Source: Komagataeibacter xylinus (GTDB taxonomy: Bacteria > Pseudomonadota > Alphaproteobacteria > Acetobacterales > Acetobacteraceae). From it: a stretch of 64,000 bases of DNA. The translations under genes were made by a program, and so were the position numbers. The stretch covers positions 315,216 to 379,215 of the forward strand of contig NZ_QQBI01000001.1 in NCBI RefSeq assembly GCF_004302915.1, written 5' to 3'. Shown here piece by piece: positions 9,109 to 18,365 of this stretch. Below the pieces are notes generated by a model that was not told where the DNA came from, did no database searches, and saw only the letters and a list, made by a program, of their open reading frames with translations. Position 1 is the first letter of the stretch. Each line of letters starts with the position of its first letter.

Positions 9109-10352
9109 AAAAGCCCGAAATCCTCACCTTCGGCTGCCGCCTCAACACTTATGAGAGCGAGGTGATGCGCAACCACGCAGCAGGCCTGGACAATGTGGTG
9201 ATCGTGAACACCTGCGCGGTCACGGGCGAGGCCGAGCGCCAGGCCCGGCAGGCCGTGCGCCGCGCCCACCGCGAGCGCCCCGATGCCCGCATCGTGGTGA
9301 CCGGCTGCGCCGCCCAGATCGACCCCGCGCGCTGGGCCGCCCTGCCCGGCGTGACCCGCGTGCTGGGCAACCGCGAGAAGCTGGAGGCGGCAAGCTGGAG
9401 CGAGATGGCGCTGGGCGAAGGCCATGCCGTGTCCGACATCATGGCGGCGCGTGAAACCGCGCCGCATCTGGTGACCGAATTCGCCGGCCGCACCCGCGCG
9501 TTTGTGGAGGTGCAGCAGGGCTGCGACCACCGCTGCACCTTCTGCATCATTCCCTTTGGCCGCGGCCCCTCGCGCTCGGTGCCGGTGGGGGCCGTGGTGG
9601 AGCAGGTGCGCGCCCTTGTGCGCTCGGGCTACCGCGAGGTGGTGCTGACGGGTGTGGATATTACCTCATGGGGGCACGACCTGCCGGGCAAGCCGCTTTT
9701 GGGGCAGTTGTGCCGCAGGCTGCTCGCCCTCGTGCCCGAACTCGAGCGGCTGCGCCTCTCCTCGGTCGATCCGGTTGAGATTGACGAGGATATCTGGACG
9801 CTGCTCGAAGGCGAGCCACGCTTCATGCCCTACCTGCACCTGTCACTGCAGGCGGGCAGCGACATCATCCTCAAGCGCATGAAGCGCCGGCACCTGACCG
9901 CCGATGCGGCCGCTGTCGTGGCGCGGGCGCGCGCGTTACGCCCCGATATCGGCATCGGGGCGGATATTATTGCAGGCTTCCCGACCGAGGATGACGCGCT
10001 GTTTGAACAGACACTCGAATTCGTGCGGACCAACGCCCTGCCCTACCTGCACGTCTTTCCCTATAGTGAGCGCCCCGGCACGCCGGCGGCGCGCATGCCC
10101 GCCATTGCGGTGCCCGAGCGCAAGGCGCGCGCGGCACGGCTGCGCGCGGCAGGCGCACAGGCGGCACGCGCGTTTCATGAACGCCTGCGCGGGCGCACCC
10201 TGCGCGTGCTGATGGAAACCGACACGGCGGGCCATTCGGAAGAATTCGCGCCCGTGCGGCTGGTGGAAGGCGCCGTGTCGGGTGCGGGGCGGATCGAGAC
10301 GGTGCGCCCGGTGGCGGTTGACGATAACGGACTGGTGGCGGAAATTCCCTGA
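9105..10352 (+). CDS. mtaB: tRNA t6A37 methylthiotransferase MtaB
   Basis: 415 aa radical-SAM enzyme that adds a methylthio group to t6A at tRNA position 37. N-terminal UPF0004 domain with cluster cysteines Cys11 (FGCRLN), Cys37 (NTCAVTGEAERQ) and Cys68 (VTGCAAQ). The radical-SAM motif CDHRCTFC is at residues 140-147. The remainder has GVDITSWG, LRLSSVDP, HLSLQAGSDIILKRMKRR and a C-terminal TRAM-like stretch. The NTCAVT signature favours MtaB over MiaB or RimO. It overlaps dapF by 4 nt, and ftsY starts one base after its stop. Confidence 0.93.
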   Translation: MKKPEILTFGCRLNTYESEVMRNHAAGLDNVVIVNTCAVTGEAERQARQAVRRAHRERPDARIVVTGCAAQIDPARWAALPGVTRVLGNREKLEAASWSEMALGEGHAVSDIMAARETAPHLVTEFAGRTRAFVEVQQGCDHRCTFCIIPFGRGPSRSVPVGAVVEQVRALVRSGYREVVLTGVDITSWGHDLPGKPLLGQLCRRLLALVPELERLRLSSVDPVEIDEDIWTLLEGEPRFMPYLHLSLQAGSDIILKRMKRRHLTADAAAVVARARALRPDIGIGADIIAGFPTEDDALFEQTLEFVRTNALPYLHVFPYSERPGTPAARMPAIAVPERKARAARLRAAGAQAARAFHERLRGRTLRVLMETDTAGHSEEFAPVRLVEGAVSGAGRIETVRPVAVDDNGLVAEIP

Positions 10353-10353
10353 T

Positions 10354-11352
10354 ATGGCTCTTGGCTTCTTTTCACGTCTCAAGGCGGGGCTTTCACGCTC
10401 CACGCAGAAACTCAGCGGCGGGCTGACCGCCGTCTTTACCCGGCGCAAGCTTGATGACCAGGCGCTCGAGGACCTCGAAGACCTGCTGATCTCCGCCGAT
10501 CTTGGGCCCAGCGTTGCGGGCAAGGTGATCGAGTCCTTCCGCCGTTCCAAATTCGGCAAGGAAGTGACCGACGAGGAAGTGCGCTCTGCGCTGGCAGAGG
10601 AAATTGCCACCATCCTCCAGCCCGTCGCCATTCCGTTCGAGCCAGACCCGAAGCACAAGCCGCATGTGGTGCTGGTGGTGGGCGTGAACGGCACGGGCAA
10701 GACCACCACCATTGGCAAGATGGCCCGCTATTATGGCGAGCAGGGCAAGAAGGTGATGATGGTGGCGGGCGATACCTTCCGCGCTGCCGCCGTCGAGCAG
10801 TTGCAGGTGTGGGGCGAGCGCACCGGCGTGCCGGTGATTGCGGGCAAGCCCAATGCCGATGCGGCGGGGCTTGCGTTCGAGGCCCTCAAGCGCGCCACGG
10901 CGGAAGAGGCTGACCTGCTTCTGGTCGATACCGCGGGCCGCCTGCACAACAAGAGCGCACTGATGGAGGAACTGGCCAAGATCATCCGCGTCATGCGCAA
11001 GTTTGATGAAAGCGCGCCCCATTCCGTGCTGCTGGTGCTCGATGCCACCACCGGGCAGAACGCGGTGGAGCAGGTGCGGGTGTTCAAGGAACTGGTCAAC
11101 GTGACCGGGCTTGTGGTGACCAAGCTCGATGGCTCGGCGCGTGGCGGCATTGTGGTGGCGCTCGCCGATGCGTTCGGCCTGCCGGTGCATCTGGTGGGCG
11201 TGGGCGAACAGGCCGAGGATCTCCGCCCCTTCTCCGCCGAGGCATTCGCCAAGGGGCTGGTGGGTGATTCCATCAAGGTGGTTGAACGGGACGAGCCCCC
11301 CGCCACCGAAGCGGACGAGACGCCCGAAGCCGGTCAGCCGCCTGCACAGTAA
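10354..11352 (+). CDS. ftsY: Signal recognition particle receptor FtsY
   Basis: 332 aa SRP GTPase that docks ribosome-SRP complexes at the inner membrane. A short basic N-terminus (MALGFFSRLKAGLSRSTQKL) replaces the long acidic A domain of enterobacterial FtsY and may bind membrane as an amphipathic helix. N domain LDDQALEDLEDLLISADLG; G1 GVNGTGKTT at 110-118; DTFRAAAVEQL near 140-150; then DTAGR and TKLDGSARGG. It starts one base after mtaB. The C-terminal tail is acidic and Pro-rich. Confidence 0.96.
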   Translation: MALGFFSRLKAGLSRSTQKLSGGLTAVFTRRKLDDQALEDLEDLLISADLGPSVAGKVIESFRRSKFGKEVTDEEVRSALAEEIATILQPVAIPFEPDPKHKPHVVLVVGVNGTGKTTTIGKMARYYGEQGKKVMMVAGDTFRAAAVEQLQVWGERTGVPVIAGKPNADAAGLAFEALKRATAEEADLLLVDTAGRLHNKSALMEELAKIIRVMRKFDESAPHSVLLVLDATTGQNAVEQVRVFKELVNVTGLVVTKLDGSARGGIVVALADAFGLPVHLVGVGEQAEDLRPFSAEAFAKGLVGDSIKVVERDEPPATEADETPEAGQPPAQ

Positions 11353-11371
11353 TCCTGTGAGGATAAAAGAC

Positions 11372-11451
11372 AAAAGTTTCCCGGTGCCGCCTTTTTAAAA
11401 AAGGCGGCATTCTTTTGGGGTGTTTTGAAAAAAGCCCACCAGAAATTTCTT
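11372..11451. repeat. Palindromic intergenic repeat, copy b (likely ftsY terminator)
   Basis: Forward-oriented copy starting 20 nt after the ftsY stop. Hairpin A is perfect (GCCGCCTTTTT at 11386-11396 paired with AAAAAGGCGGC) and is followed by ATTCTTTT, so it can act as a terminator. The second hairpin and the outer ends have drifted (CCACCAGAAATTTCT). Confidence 0.75.
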
Positions 11452-11836
11452 TATCATTAAAACGCTTCGATATCTTTCCAGGTAAAAAATACATATATAT
11501 ATTTTCAAGGCCGCCTGCTGGCAGGATAATGTATCTTTTTTGGCTATTCTTCTTCTGAAAAATACTTTTATCAATCCCTGACGTGTTCATGGCCTGCTTT
11601 GCAGCACAGGCTTCTGCTGATTGCGACTTCAGGCATGTTTGATGGGCGGAAAGTTACCAGAAATATATATTCATGAACATTTGTTAATAATTTTATTTTA
11701 AATAGCGCGGATTTTACATCAATTCACGCTCACTTTATTAAATATGTGCAAAATATTACAAATTAATTAGATTTTATAATTTGAAGTCAATTATGAAAAT
11801 AATGCAATTATCGGGAAATTCTGGAACGGATTCCTC
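11452..11836 (+). other. AT-rich upstream region of oprB
   Basis: No gene is visible. Unlike its surroundings it is strongly AT-rich, with TATATATA at about 11492-11500, ATATATATTCATG near 11663 and long A/T runs to about 11820. It probably carries the oprB promoter and may be curved, but no single -10/-35 pair stands out enough to assign. Confidence 0.4.
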
Positions 11837-13273
11837 GTGAAGCAAATACTGACATCGATTGCTTTGATTTTCATAGTCGTGATCTGCATTGATGATGCGT
11901 TTGCCCAGAGTGAAACCTCCAAATCCCTGCCCGTCGAGCTTGAACCCTATTCCGCCCATGCCTTTCCACTTGAAGGATGGGGCAACGCCGTGGTTGACCC
12001 GCAGGTGCCCACCCTGCACGGCGCGCCGCATCTGCTAGGCCAGTGGTTTGGTGCGCGCCGGTGGCTGAACAGGCATGGCCTGTACCTCAACTTTGCAGTC
12101 AATGAAGAATTCATGGGCAACGTGCGCGGCGGGCGCACGCGCTCCGACGTGCTGGCAGGCCAGGTGGCCGGTGAACTCGATATCGACTGGCAGCGGCTTG
12201 CGCATGTAAGCGGGTTATGGACCCACATGCTCGTCATCAACGGCCACGGCCGCAACTTTGGCTACAACCTGGGTGATTCGGTCACCAACCCCGAGCAGAT
12301 CTATGGCGGGCGCGGCAATGTGGTGGCGCATCTGGTGGCGCTGTATGCCGAAAAGACGTTCCTGCACAAACGGATCGTTGTTTCCGGCGGTGACATTCCG
12401 ACCGGCAGCTTCTTTGCCTATGACTACGTGGCCTGTTCTTTCATGAACGTGTCGGTGTGCAGCAATTTCGCGCCGGGCAAATACGTGCCGGGCGGGCGTG
12501 ACTGGCCCTCGGGCAATCTGGGCGGGGTGCTGCGCGTCTTCCCGGCCAAGAAAGTCTATCTCATGGGGGGCATCTTCATGGTGTCACCCCATTCCTATAA
12601 CGGCGGCATTTCAGGCTGGGCGCTGGCCCAGAGCGGGATGAGCAAGGTCACATCACAGGTCGAACTGGGCTGGATGCCGTGGTTTGGCAAGCATTCGCTG
12701 CGCGGCAACTACAAGCTTGGCGCGTGGTATGACAATTCGCGCTACCCCAACCTCTATGCCGATATTCATGGCAACTCCTTCCAGCTTACGGGCCAGCCGC
12801 GCCGCTATGAGGCAGGCATGAGCACGGCGTGGTTCATGTTCGACCAGATGCTGGTGCGCAATGGCCCCGGCGTGGCGGAGGGGCTGGTGGCGGTGGGGGG
12901 TGCCGGCTATTCGCAGGGCAACCTCGTGGCCATGCGTGACCATGAATGGCTCGGCCTTGTCGAATCAGGCTCGCCGTGGCACCGCAGGCAGGACCAGATC
13001 GGGGCCATGTTCCAGCACATGGACATGAGCAGCACGCTGTCATTGCAGCAGGAATCATCACGCGCGCTGGGCCTGCCCTACCTGAGCAACCAGTGGGGGC
13101 CGGTATGGGGCGTGCAGCACTGGGAAAATGTGTACGAAGCGTTCTACAGCACGCACGTGCTGCGCAATTCCACCACCATGCAGTTTGACTTCCAGTACCT
13201 GCAACACCCCGGCGCCACCACAACCTTCCATGATGCCGCCGTGCTTGGCATCCAGTTGACGGCCAACCTGTAA
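11837..13273 (+). CDS. oprB: OprB-family carbohydrate-selective porin
   Basis: 478 aa outer-membrane porin. The signal peptide is MKQILTSIALIFIVVICIDDAFA, then the mature part. OprB traits: LLGQWFGARRWLNRHGLYLNF opening the barrel, LVALYAEKTFLHKRIVVSGGDIPTGSFFAYD, FAPGKYVPGGRDWPSGNLGG, RGNYKLGAWYDNS and a final strand ending ILGIQLTANL-like. The start codon is GTG, with GGAACGGA about 7-14 nt upstream. It lies about 110 nt upstream of a GPH-type symporter on the same strand, giving a plausible two-membrane sugar uptake pair. Such porins pass glucose and other sugars to the periplasmic oxidases of acetic acid bacteria; the actual substrate is unknown. Confidence 0.9.
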   Translation: MKQILTSIALIFIVVICIDDAFAQSETSKSLPVELEPYSAHAFPLEGWGNAVVDPQVPTLHGAPHLLGQWFGARRWLNRHGLYLNFAVNEEFMGNVRGGRTRSDVLAGQVAGELDIDWQRLAHVSGLWTHMLVINGHGRNFGYNLGDSVTNPEQIYGGRGNVVAHLVALYAEKTFLHKRIVVSGGDIPTGSFFAYDYVACSFMNVSVCSNFAPGKYVPGGRDWPSGNLGGVLRVFPAKKVYLMGGIFMVSPHSYNGGISGWALAQSGMSKVTSQVELGWMPWFGKHSLRGNYKLGAWYDNSRYPNLYADIHGNSFQLTGQPRRYEAGMSTAWFMFDQMLVRNGPGVAEGLVAVGGAGYSQGNLVAMRDHEWLGLVESGSPWHRRQDQIGAMFQHMDMSSTLSLQQESSRALGLPYLSNQWGPVWGVQHWENVYEAFYSTHVLRNSTTMQFDFQYLQHPGATTTFHDAAVLGIQLTANL

Positions 13274-13383
13274 GGACGCGCGGGCCAGACGGTGGAAACG
13301 GGCGCGGTCCGGCATTCCGTCGCCTTGTCGTTTCACAGCCACATGATAGCGTGCGCCTGAACTGGCATTTCATGGAAAGCAGG

Positions 13384-14691
13384 ATGATGGAAAACAGGCA
13401 GGCGCTTTCCGTAAAGGAAAAGATGGCCTACGGCTGTGGGGATGCTGCCTCCAACATGATGTGGGGCATGACATCATCTTACCTGATGTATTATTATACG
13501 GATATATATGGCCTGCCGCTGCCTGCCGTATCGTGGATACTGCTGGTGGCGCGTGTTGTCGATGCCTTCTGCGATCCGGCCATCGGCTATGGTGTTGACC
13601 GCATCGGCGGTCTGATCGTGCCGCGCCTGATCCGCTTCCTTGCCATTCCCTTTGGCCTGACGGGCTTCCTGTGTTTTCTGGCCCTGCCACTTTCCCCCAT
13701 GGGGAAAGTCATGTGGGCTGGAGCAACCTATATCGTGTTTGGCGCCATCTATTCCTGCATCAATACGCCCTATGGTGCGCTGGCCGTCATGATAAGCCGC
13801 TCTGCTACAGGGCGCGTTGGCCTTAATGCCTTCCGCATGATGGGTTGTCAGGCCGGATCGCTGCTTGTGGCGCTGCTGACCATTCCTGCCATCACATGGC
13901 TGGGTGGGGGCGAGAGTGCGGCGCAACACCGCTATGGCATGGCGGTTTATGTGCTGGCGCTGTCGGTTCTGGGCAGCTTTTTGTGGCTGTGCGTGGCGCG
14001 TGGCTGCACCGTGCGGCATCCACCAGCACCCGTCCGGCAGAACCTTATGGTCACGCTGCGCCATCTTTGTGGAAACCGGCACTGGGTGCTGAGCAACCTG
14101 CTCGCATTCTTTTATTTCGTGGGGCAGGCGGCCCTGTTCGGGTTTGTACTGTATTACGCCCGCACCATTCTGGGTGGCACGGAGCAGCTGGGCGCCAATA
14201 TCATTACCTTCATCACCGTCCTGCTGTTTGCAGGCGTGCCCGCCTGCCTTCCGCTTGCCCGGCGCGTGGGCAGCGTCCGCAGCGGCATCATATGCCTGAG
14301 CGTGCAGGGGGCGGCCTACCTGATGATGGCTGCGGCGGGTGCATCCATGGCTGGTTTCTTGCTGTCCGTAGCACTTCTGGCGCTGGCGCAGGGCGTGATG
14401 TCTCCGCTGTATTACACCTTACTGGCGGAAGCCGTGGATAATGGTGATCCGCGCACCTCGACCGGAGCAGCTGGCCTAGCGTATTCGATCAACACATGGG
14501 TCACGAAACTGGCAATGGGGCTGACCGGATTCGTTCTGGCGCAGTTCCTGTCACAGGGCCATTACATCGAGGGTGGGGCTGCGCAGCCACCGGGACTGTG
14601 CGCATGGATCATGGCAGGATTTGTGTGGCTGCCACTGGGCGCAGTCTGCATGCAGGCGCTGTGCCTTCTGGCATGGCGCGGCAGGGCGTGA
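13384..14691 (+). CDS. GPH-family sugar:cation symporter (MFS)
   Basis: About 435 aa, roughly twelve hydrophobic segments. The N-terminus VKEKMAYGCGDAASNMMW with YYYTDIYGLP is characteristic of the glycoside-pentoside-hexuronide symporter family, as are DPAIGYGVDR and the second-half AEAVDNGDPRTSTGAAGLAYSINTW. It should import a glycoside, pentose or hexuronide with H+ or Na+. Tandem ATGs at 13384 and 13387 follow GGAAAGCAGG; upstream in-frame ATGs are less well placed. It sits directly after oprB. A 16-bp palindrome lies 27 nt past its stop. Confidence 0.85.
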   Translation: MMENRQALSVKEKMAYGCGDAASNMMWGMTSSYLMYYYTDIYGLPLPAVSWILLVARVVDAFCDPAIGYGVDRIGGLIVPRLIRFLAIPFGLTGFLCFLALPLSPMGKVMWAGATYIVFGAIYSCINTPYGALAVMISRSATGRVGLNAFRMMGCQAGSLLVALLTIPAITWLGGGESAAQHRYGMAVYVLALSVLGSFLWLCVARGCTVRHPPAPVRQNLMVTLRHLCGNRHWVLSNLLAFFYFVGQAALFGFVLYYARTILGGTEQLGANIITFITVLLFAGVPACLPLARRVGSVRSGIICLSVQGAAYLMMAAAGASMAGFLLSVALLALAQGVMSPLYYTLLAEAVDNGDPRTSTGAAGLAYSINTWVTKLAMGLTGFVLAQFLSQGHYIEGGAAQPPGLCAWIMAGFVWLPLGAVCMQALCLLAWRGRA

Positions 14692-15225
14692 CCATCATGT
14701 CAGCGCTGTAACTGAAGGAGGCCTGATCAGGCCTGCCCGGTCAGGTGCGCGCGCAAACAGACAGGTGGCACGAGCCTCGGCGGCATGCCCGTGTGTGTCT
14801 CCTTGCCGCAGTGCGGCACATTTCCGGAAATGAATGGGCCTGGCCGCTTTCCGGTATCCCTTTCATAATCGAGGAGGCAGCGCGCGAGCGTGGCAAATAT
14901 CGGCGGACAATGACAGTTCCGCTTTCCTGATGCCATCTGTGAACTCCATTACATTGAAACAAACCCCTGCAGGTTCATGCCCTCCGGTCTATCGTGGCAG
15001 GACCAGGCTGAGCATTCAGCCCGCATTTCGCTTGAGCAATCTGAATCCCTTCCGGAGCCTTTCGACTTCCTTGCCGAAGGTCAGGCCGGCTTCCGTCGCA
15101 GGCTTGATGCCGAAAGGGAAGCTGGGCGTGATCCATGCGATGCGATGTGCTTCGTCCTGTATTTCACGACCACACTACGGTGGTGATCCGCGGATAGCAG
15201 CCCTCTGCCATTCCACCTGGCATCC
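14692..15225. other. Intergenic region between convergent genes
   Basis: 534 nt without a convincing gene. It holds the perfect 16-bp palindrome AGGCCTGATCAGGCCT (14719-14734) just past the symporter stop; it has no T-run, so it is weak as an intrinsic terminator. On the minus strand at 15016-15174 there is a 52-codon open stretch that reads like the tail of a protein but has no start (listed separately). Nothing else is recognised. Confidence 0.5.
15016..15174 (-). pseudogene. Possible gene remnant (C-terminal fragment)
   Basis: Bounded by in-frame stops, this minus-strand stretch reads REIQDEAHRIAWITP, then SFPFGIKPATEAGLTFGKEVE, then RLRKGFRLLKRNAG and stop. Its composition is protein-like, but it has no start codon or domain I recognise. 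It may be the decayed end of a gene that once followed the alcohol dehydrogenase. This is a tentative call based only on composition. Confidence 0.25.
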
Positions 15226-16416
15226 TCAATGACTGCCCCCATGCGGGTAAAACACCACCTTGATGCAGTCATCCTTCTTGTCGCGGAATTTCTCGTAAAG
15301 CGCAGGCCCCTCCTCAAGGTTGGCGGAGCGATGGCTGATGACGAAGGAGGGGTCGATCTCGCCGTTCTGGATGCGCTCAAGCAGGGGCTGGAGGTATTTC
15401 TGGGCATTGGTCTGGCCCGTGCGCAGGGTCAGGCCCTTGTTCATCAATAGCCCGATCATGACCGGCCCGAGCGCACCTGCGTAAACGCCGGGCATCGACA
15501 CGATGCCGCCGGGTCTGCAGCCCAGAATGGCCTGGTTGAGCGCAAAGGGCCGCTCGAGCGTGGTGGCCGAGAGCAGGGCCGAGCCGACCTTCTGCATCAT
15601 GGTATCCGCGCCATGGGCTTCCATGCCCACCGCCTCGATCACCGCATCCGGCCCCAGCCCGTGGGTCATGGCAACGAGGGTCTCCTGAATGTTCTCGGTG
15701 CCAAAATCGATTGTCTCGGCGCCCGCAGCGCGTGCCATGGCCAGCCGCTCGGGCACTTCATCTATGGCGATAACCCGCTTGGCCCCGAGCAGGAAGCATG
15801 AGCGGATCGCCATCTGCCCCACCGGGCCGCAGCCCCATATGGCGATGGTCTTTTCGGCCTCGGGCGTAATGTCGCAGTATTCTGCGGCCTGATAGCCGGT
15901 GGGGAAGATATCGGACAGGAAAAGCACCTGATCATCGCTCAGCCCTTCGGGCACAATGATCGGGCCAATATCGGCATGCGGCACCCGCAGGTATTCCGCC
16001 TGCCCGCCGGGAAAACCACCCGTGATGTGCGAATAGCCAAACAGTCCCGCCAGCGGGTAGCCAAATGTCTCGGCCTGCTGGCGGCCATTGGGGTTGGTGC
16101 GCTCACAGCAGCTCCAGTTGCCCCATTTGCATTGACGGCACGCCCCGCACGAGATGGTAAAGGGCACCACAACCCGGTCACCTACCGTAAGGCGGGTGTT
16201 GTCGCGCCCCACCTCCACCACCTCGCCCATGGTTTCGTGGCCAAGGATGTCGCCACACTGCATGGTGGGCATCATGCCATCCATCAGATGCAGGTCGGAG
16301 CCACAGATGGCGCAGGCCGTTACTTTGATGATGGCGTCATGCCCATCCATAATGACAGGATCAGGCACGCTTTCGCAGGTGATCTTGCCTTTTTTCTGCC
16401 AGGTCAGTGCTTTCAT
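15226..16416 (-). CDS. Zinc-dependent alcohol dehydrogenase (formaldehyde-dehydrogenase-like MDR)
   Basis: 396 aa medium-chain dehydrogenase. Catalytic zinc ligands Cys38 (AICGSDLH) and His60/Glu61 (GHETMG); structural zinc cysteines 90, 93, 96 and 104 (CGACRQC...CC); NAD(P) loop [10 protein letters not shown] near 194-203. The extended central segment ([40 protein letters not shown]) is typical of the formaldehyde-dehydrogenase-like branch. Cytosolic, so distinct from the membrane PQQ alcohol dehydrogenases of acetic acid bacteria. Substrate unproven. It ends convergent to the symporter. Confidence 0.87.
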   Translation of the reverse strand: MKALTWQKKGKITCESVPDPVIMDGHDAIIKVTACAICGSDLHLMDGMMPTMQCGDILGHETMGEVVEVGRDNTRLTVGDRVVVPFTISCGACRQCKWGNWSCCERTNPNGRQQAETFGYPLAGLFGYSHITGGFPGGQAEYLRVPHADIGPIIVPEGLSDDQVLFLSDIFPTGYQAAEYCDITPEAEKTIAIWGCGPVGQMAIRSCFLLGAKRVIAIDEVPERLAMARAAGAETIDFGTENIQETLVAMTHGLGPDAVIEAVGMEAHGADTMMQKVGSALLSATTLERPFALNQAILGCRPGGIVSMPGVYAGALGPVMIGLLMNKGLTLRTGQTNAQKYLQPLLERIQNGEIDPSFVISHRSANLEEGPALYEKFRDKKDDCIKVVFYPHGGSH

Positions 16417-16527
16417 GGGAAAACGTCCTGCTTGAAGGGGATATCAGGCAGACGCATGGGGGGCGGTATGGTTTGCTGACCAGCTCCAGAAAAGCGCTCC
16501 GGTCGCGGAATAATCGTGATGAAAAAC

Positions 16528-16608
16528 AGAAGTTCTTGGGTGCCCTCTTTCTTCAAAAAGGCGGCGTTCTTTGAAGTTTTTTGAAAAAAGCTTCACCAAA
16601 AACTTTTA
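16528..16608. repeat. Palindromic intergenic repeat, copy c (overlaps a stop codon)
   Basis: Forward copy: AGAAGTTCTTGGGTG... hairpin A (partly degraded on its left arm), then GAAGTTTTTTGAAAAAAGCTTCACCAAAAACTTTTA. Its right end supplies the TAA stop of the ABC ATPase (16606-16608), so the element's terminus is part of that reading frame. Confidence 0.8.
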
Positions 16609-17346
16609 CTCCAGGGGTCTGGTTTCGCGTGGGGCGTAAAGCCGTTCCAGCATGGAAGGCCCCAGCACCTCGGCCGCAGGCCCGTCGGCCATGATCCGCC
16701 CCTGTCGCAGCGCAATGGCACGGCCGAACACGCAGGCAGCGGCAAGCGGGTCATGCGTGGTGGCCACGATGGCATGCCCCTGCGCGGCAAGCTTTTGCAG
16801 CAGGGCGTAAAGCCGCTGCTTCTGCCCGTAATCCAGCCCGGTTTCCGGTTCATCAAGAATGAGCGTGCGCGCACCTTGCGCCAGCGCGCGGGCCAGCAGG
16901 GCCGCCTGCCGCTCCCCGCCTGAAAGTTGGGTATAGGGCCTGTCCGCCAGATGGATGATGCCCAGCGCATGCAGGGCCTGCGTCACCTCATCGCGGTCAT
17001 GGCGGGGCAGGCCCGGTGCAAAGGGCGTTTCCGCCAGGCGGCCCATGCCCACAATATCGCGCACGCTATAGGGAAAGAGCGGCACATGCCCCTGCGGCAC
17101 ATAGGCGATGCGCCGCGCCACCTCGCGCCGTGACCAGGCCTGCATGGGCCGGCCCTCCAGCAGCACCTGCCCTGCCCCCGGTCGCGCCAGCCCCAGCAGC
17201 AGGCGCAAGAGCGTGGTCTTGCCCGCGCCGTTATGGCCGAGCAGCGCGGCCATCTCCCCTGCCCTGATGCCAAATGACAGGTCATGCAGCACAATGCGCC
17301 CGGCATGGCTGAAACTGACATGATCCATGCACAGCACGACACTCAT
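16606..17346 (-). CDS. ABC transporter ATP-binding protein (iron-siderophore/heme/B12 type)
   Basis: 246 aa ATPase. Walker A GHNGAGKTT at 37-45, Q-loop YVPQG near 82-86, signature LSGGERQ at 141-147, Walker B TLILDEP at 161-167, and the H-loop His at 198. It resembles FecE/BtuD/HmuV. The ATG at 17346 overlaps the permease stop by 4 nt (ATGA), placing it last in the binding protein-permease-ATPase operon. Its stop codon lies inside a copy of the palindromic repeat. Which metal chelate it serves is not evident. Confidence 0.92.
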   Translation of the reverse strand: MSVVLCMDHVSFSHAGRIVLHDLSFGIRAGEMAALLGHNGAGKTTLLRLLLGLARPGAGQVLLEGRPMQAWSRREVARRIAYVPQGHVPLFPYSVRDIVGMGRLAETPFAPGLPRHDRDEVTQALHALGIIHLADRPYTQLSGGERQAALLARALAQGARTLILDEPETGLDYGQKQRLYALLQKLAAQGHAIVATTHDPLAAACVFGRAIALRQGRIMADGPAAEVLGPSMLERLYAPRETRPLE

Positions 17347-18365
17347 GCCCGCCACCCCCGTCGCAGCAGCGGCAGCACGGCCACGAACAGCGCAACACCG
17401 AGCAGGTCGGCAATCAGGCCCACGGGAATTTCCTCAACTGAAAGCGTGCGCGCCAGATCATCGCACACCAGCAGGAACATGCCGCCAAGGCAGGCACTCG
17501 TGGGCAGTACGCGCATGTTGCATGGCCCCACCAGCAGGCGTGCCACATGCGGCACCACCAGCCCCACCCAGCCAATCATGCCCGCAACCGAGACCGTGAG
17601 CGCCGCCAGCACGGTGGCCGCCCCAATCACGCCATAGCGCAGCGCCATGACCGGAATGCCCAGCGTGCGGGCCTCCTCATCGCCCATGGCCAGGCCATCG
17701 AGCATGCGCCCGCAGGCGCTGAGCAGCACGATGCCCACCACAACCGGCCCCACCATGACGCCCAGCGCATGCGGCGTAACCTGCGTGAGGCTGCCCAGCA
17801 GCCAGAACACGATGTCCGGCAACTGGTTCTGCGGGTCGGCAATGTATTTGAGCAGCGACAGCAGCGCCGTGAACAGCGCCGAGCTGATCAGCCCGCCAAA
17901 GACCAGCATCAGCATCGACGCCGCATCGAACAGATGCGCCACCCCCACGCCACAGGCCACCGCCAGCAGGCCACCCAGAAAGGACAGCCCGCCCACACCG
18001 GCAGGCCCAAGCCCCCACACAATGCCCAGCGCCGCCCCGGTGCCCGCCCCCGCCAGCACGCCCAGCAGGCCCGGCGAGACCAGCGGGTTGCGAAACACCG
18101 CCTGATACGCGGCCCCCGCTACCGAAAGGGCAGCCCCCACGCAGATCGCCCCGCCAATGCGCGGCAGGCGGGCGCCAAACACCACGCTATGCACCATATG
18201 CGCCTGTGGTGTATCGGCCTGTGCCACCAGCCCCAGGCTTGCGGCCAGCGCGTGCAGCACCTGCGCGGGCTGCACCGCAAAGCGCCCGATACAGGCCGAG
18301 AAAACCGCAAGCCCCACCAGCACGATAATCGCCAGTGCCGCAGCCGTCAGTCCGCGCAGCCTCAA
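17343..18365 (-). CDS. FecCD/BtuC-family ABC transporter permease
   Basis: 340 aa integral membrane permease with about ten hydrophobic segments. Family motifs: ARLPRIGGAICVGAALSVAGAAYQAVFRNPLVSPGLLGV, LGIPVMALRYG and GMIGWVGLVVPHVARLLVGP, the coupling-loop region that contacts the ATPase. It starts with TTG (positions 18365-18363), which overlaps the binding-protein TGA stop by 3 nt. A single permease gene implies a homodimer. Confidence 0.92.
   Translation of the reverse strand: MRLRGLTAAALAIIVLVGLAVFSACIGRFAVQPAQVLHALAASLGLVAQADTPQAHMVHSVVFGARLPRIGGAICVGAALSVAGAAYQAVFRNPLVSPGLLGVLAGAGTGAALGIVWGLGPAGVGGLSFLGGLLAVACGVGVAHLFDAASMLMLVFGGLISSALFTALLSLLKYIADPQNQLPDIVFWLLGSLTQVTPHALGVMVGPVVVGIVLLSACGRMLDGLAMGDEEARTLGIPVMALRYGVIGAATVLAALTVSVAGMIGWVGLVVPHVARLLVGPCNMRVLPTSACLGGMFLLVCDDLARTLSVEEIPVGLIADLLGVALFVAVLPLLRRGWRA

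Noticed and set aside
14719..14734. AGGCCTGATCAGGCCT palindrome as an intrinsic terminator
   Set aside because: Spacerless palindrome without a T-run; listed only as a palindrome.
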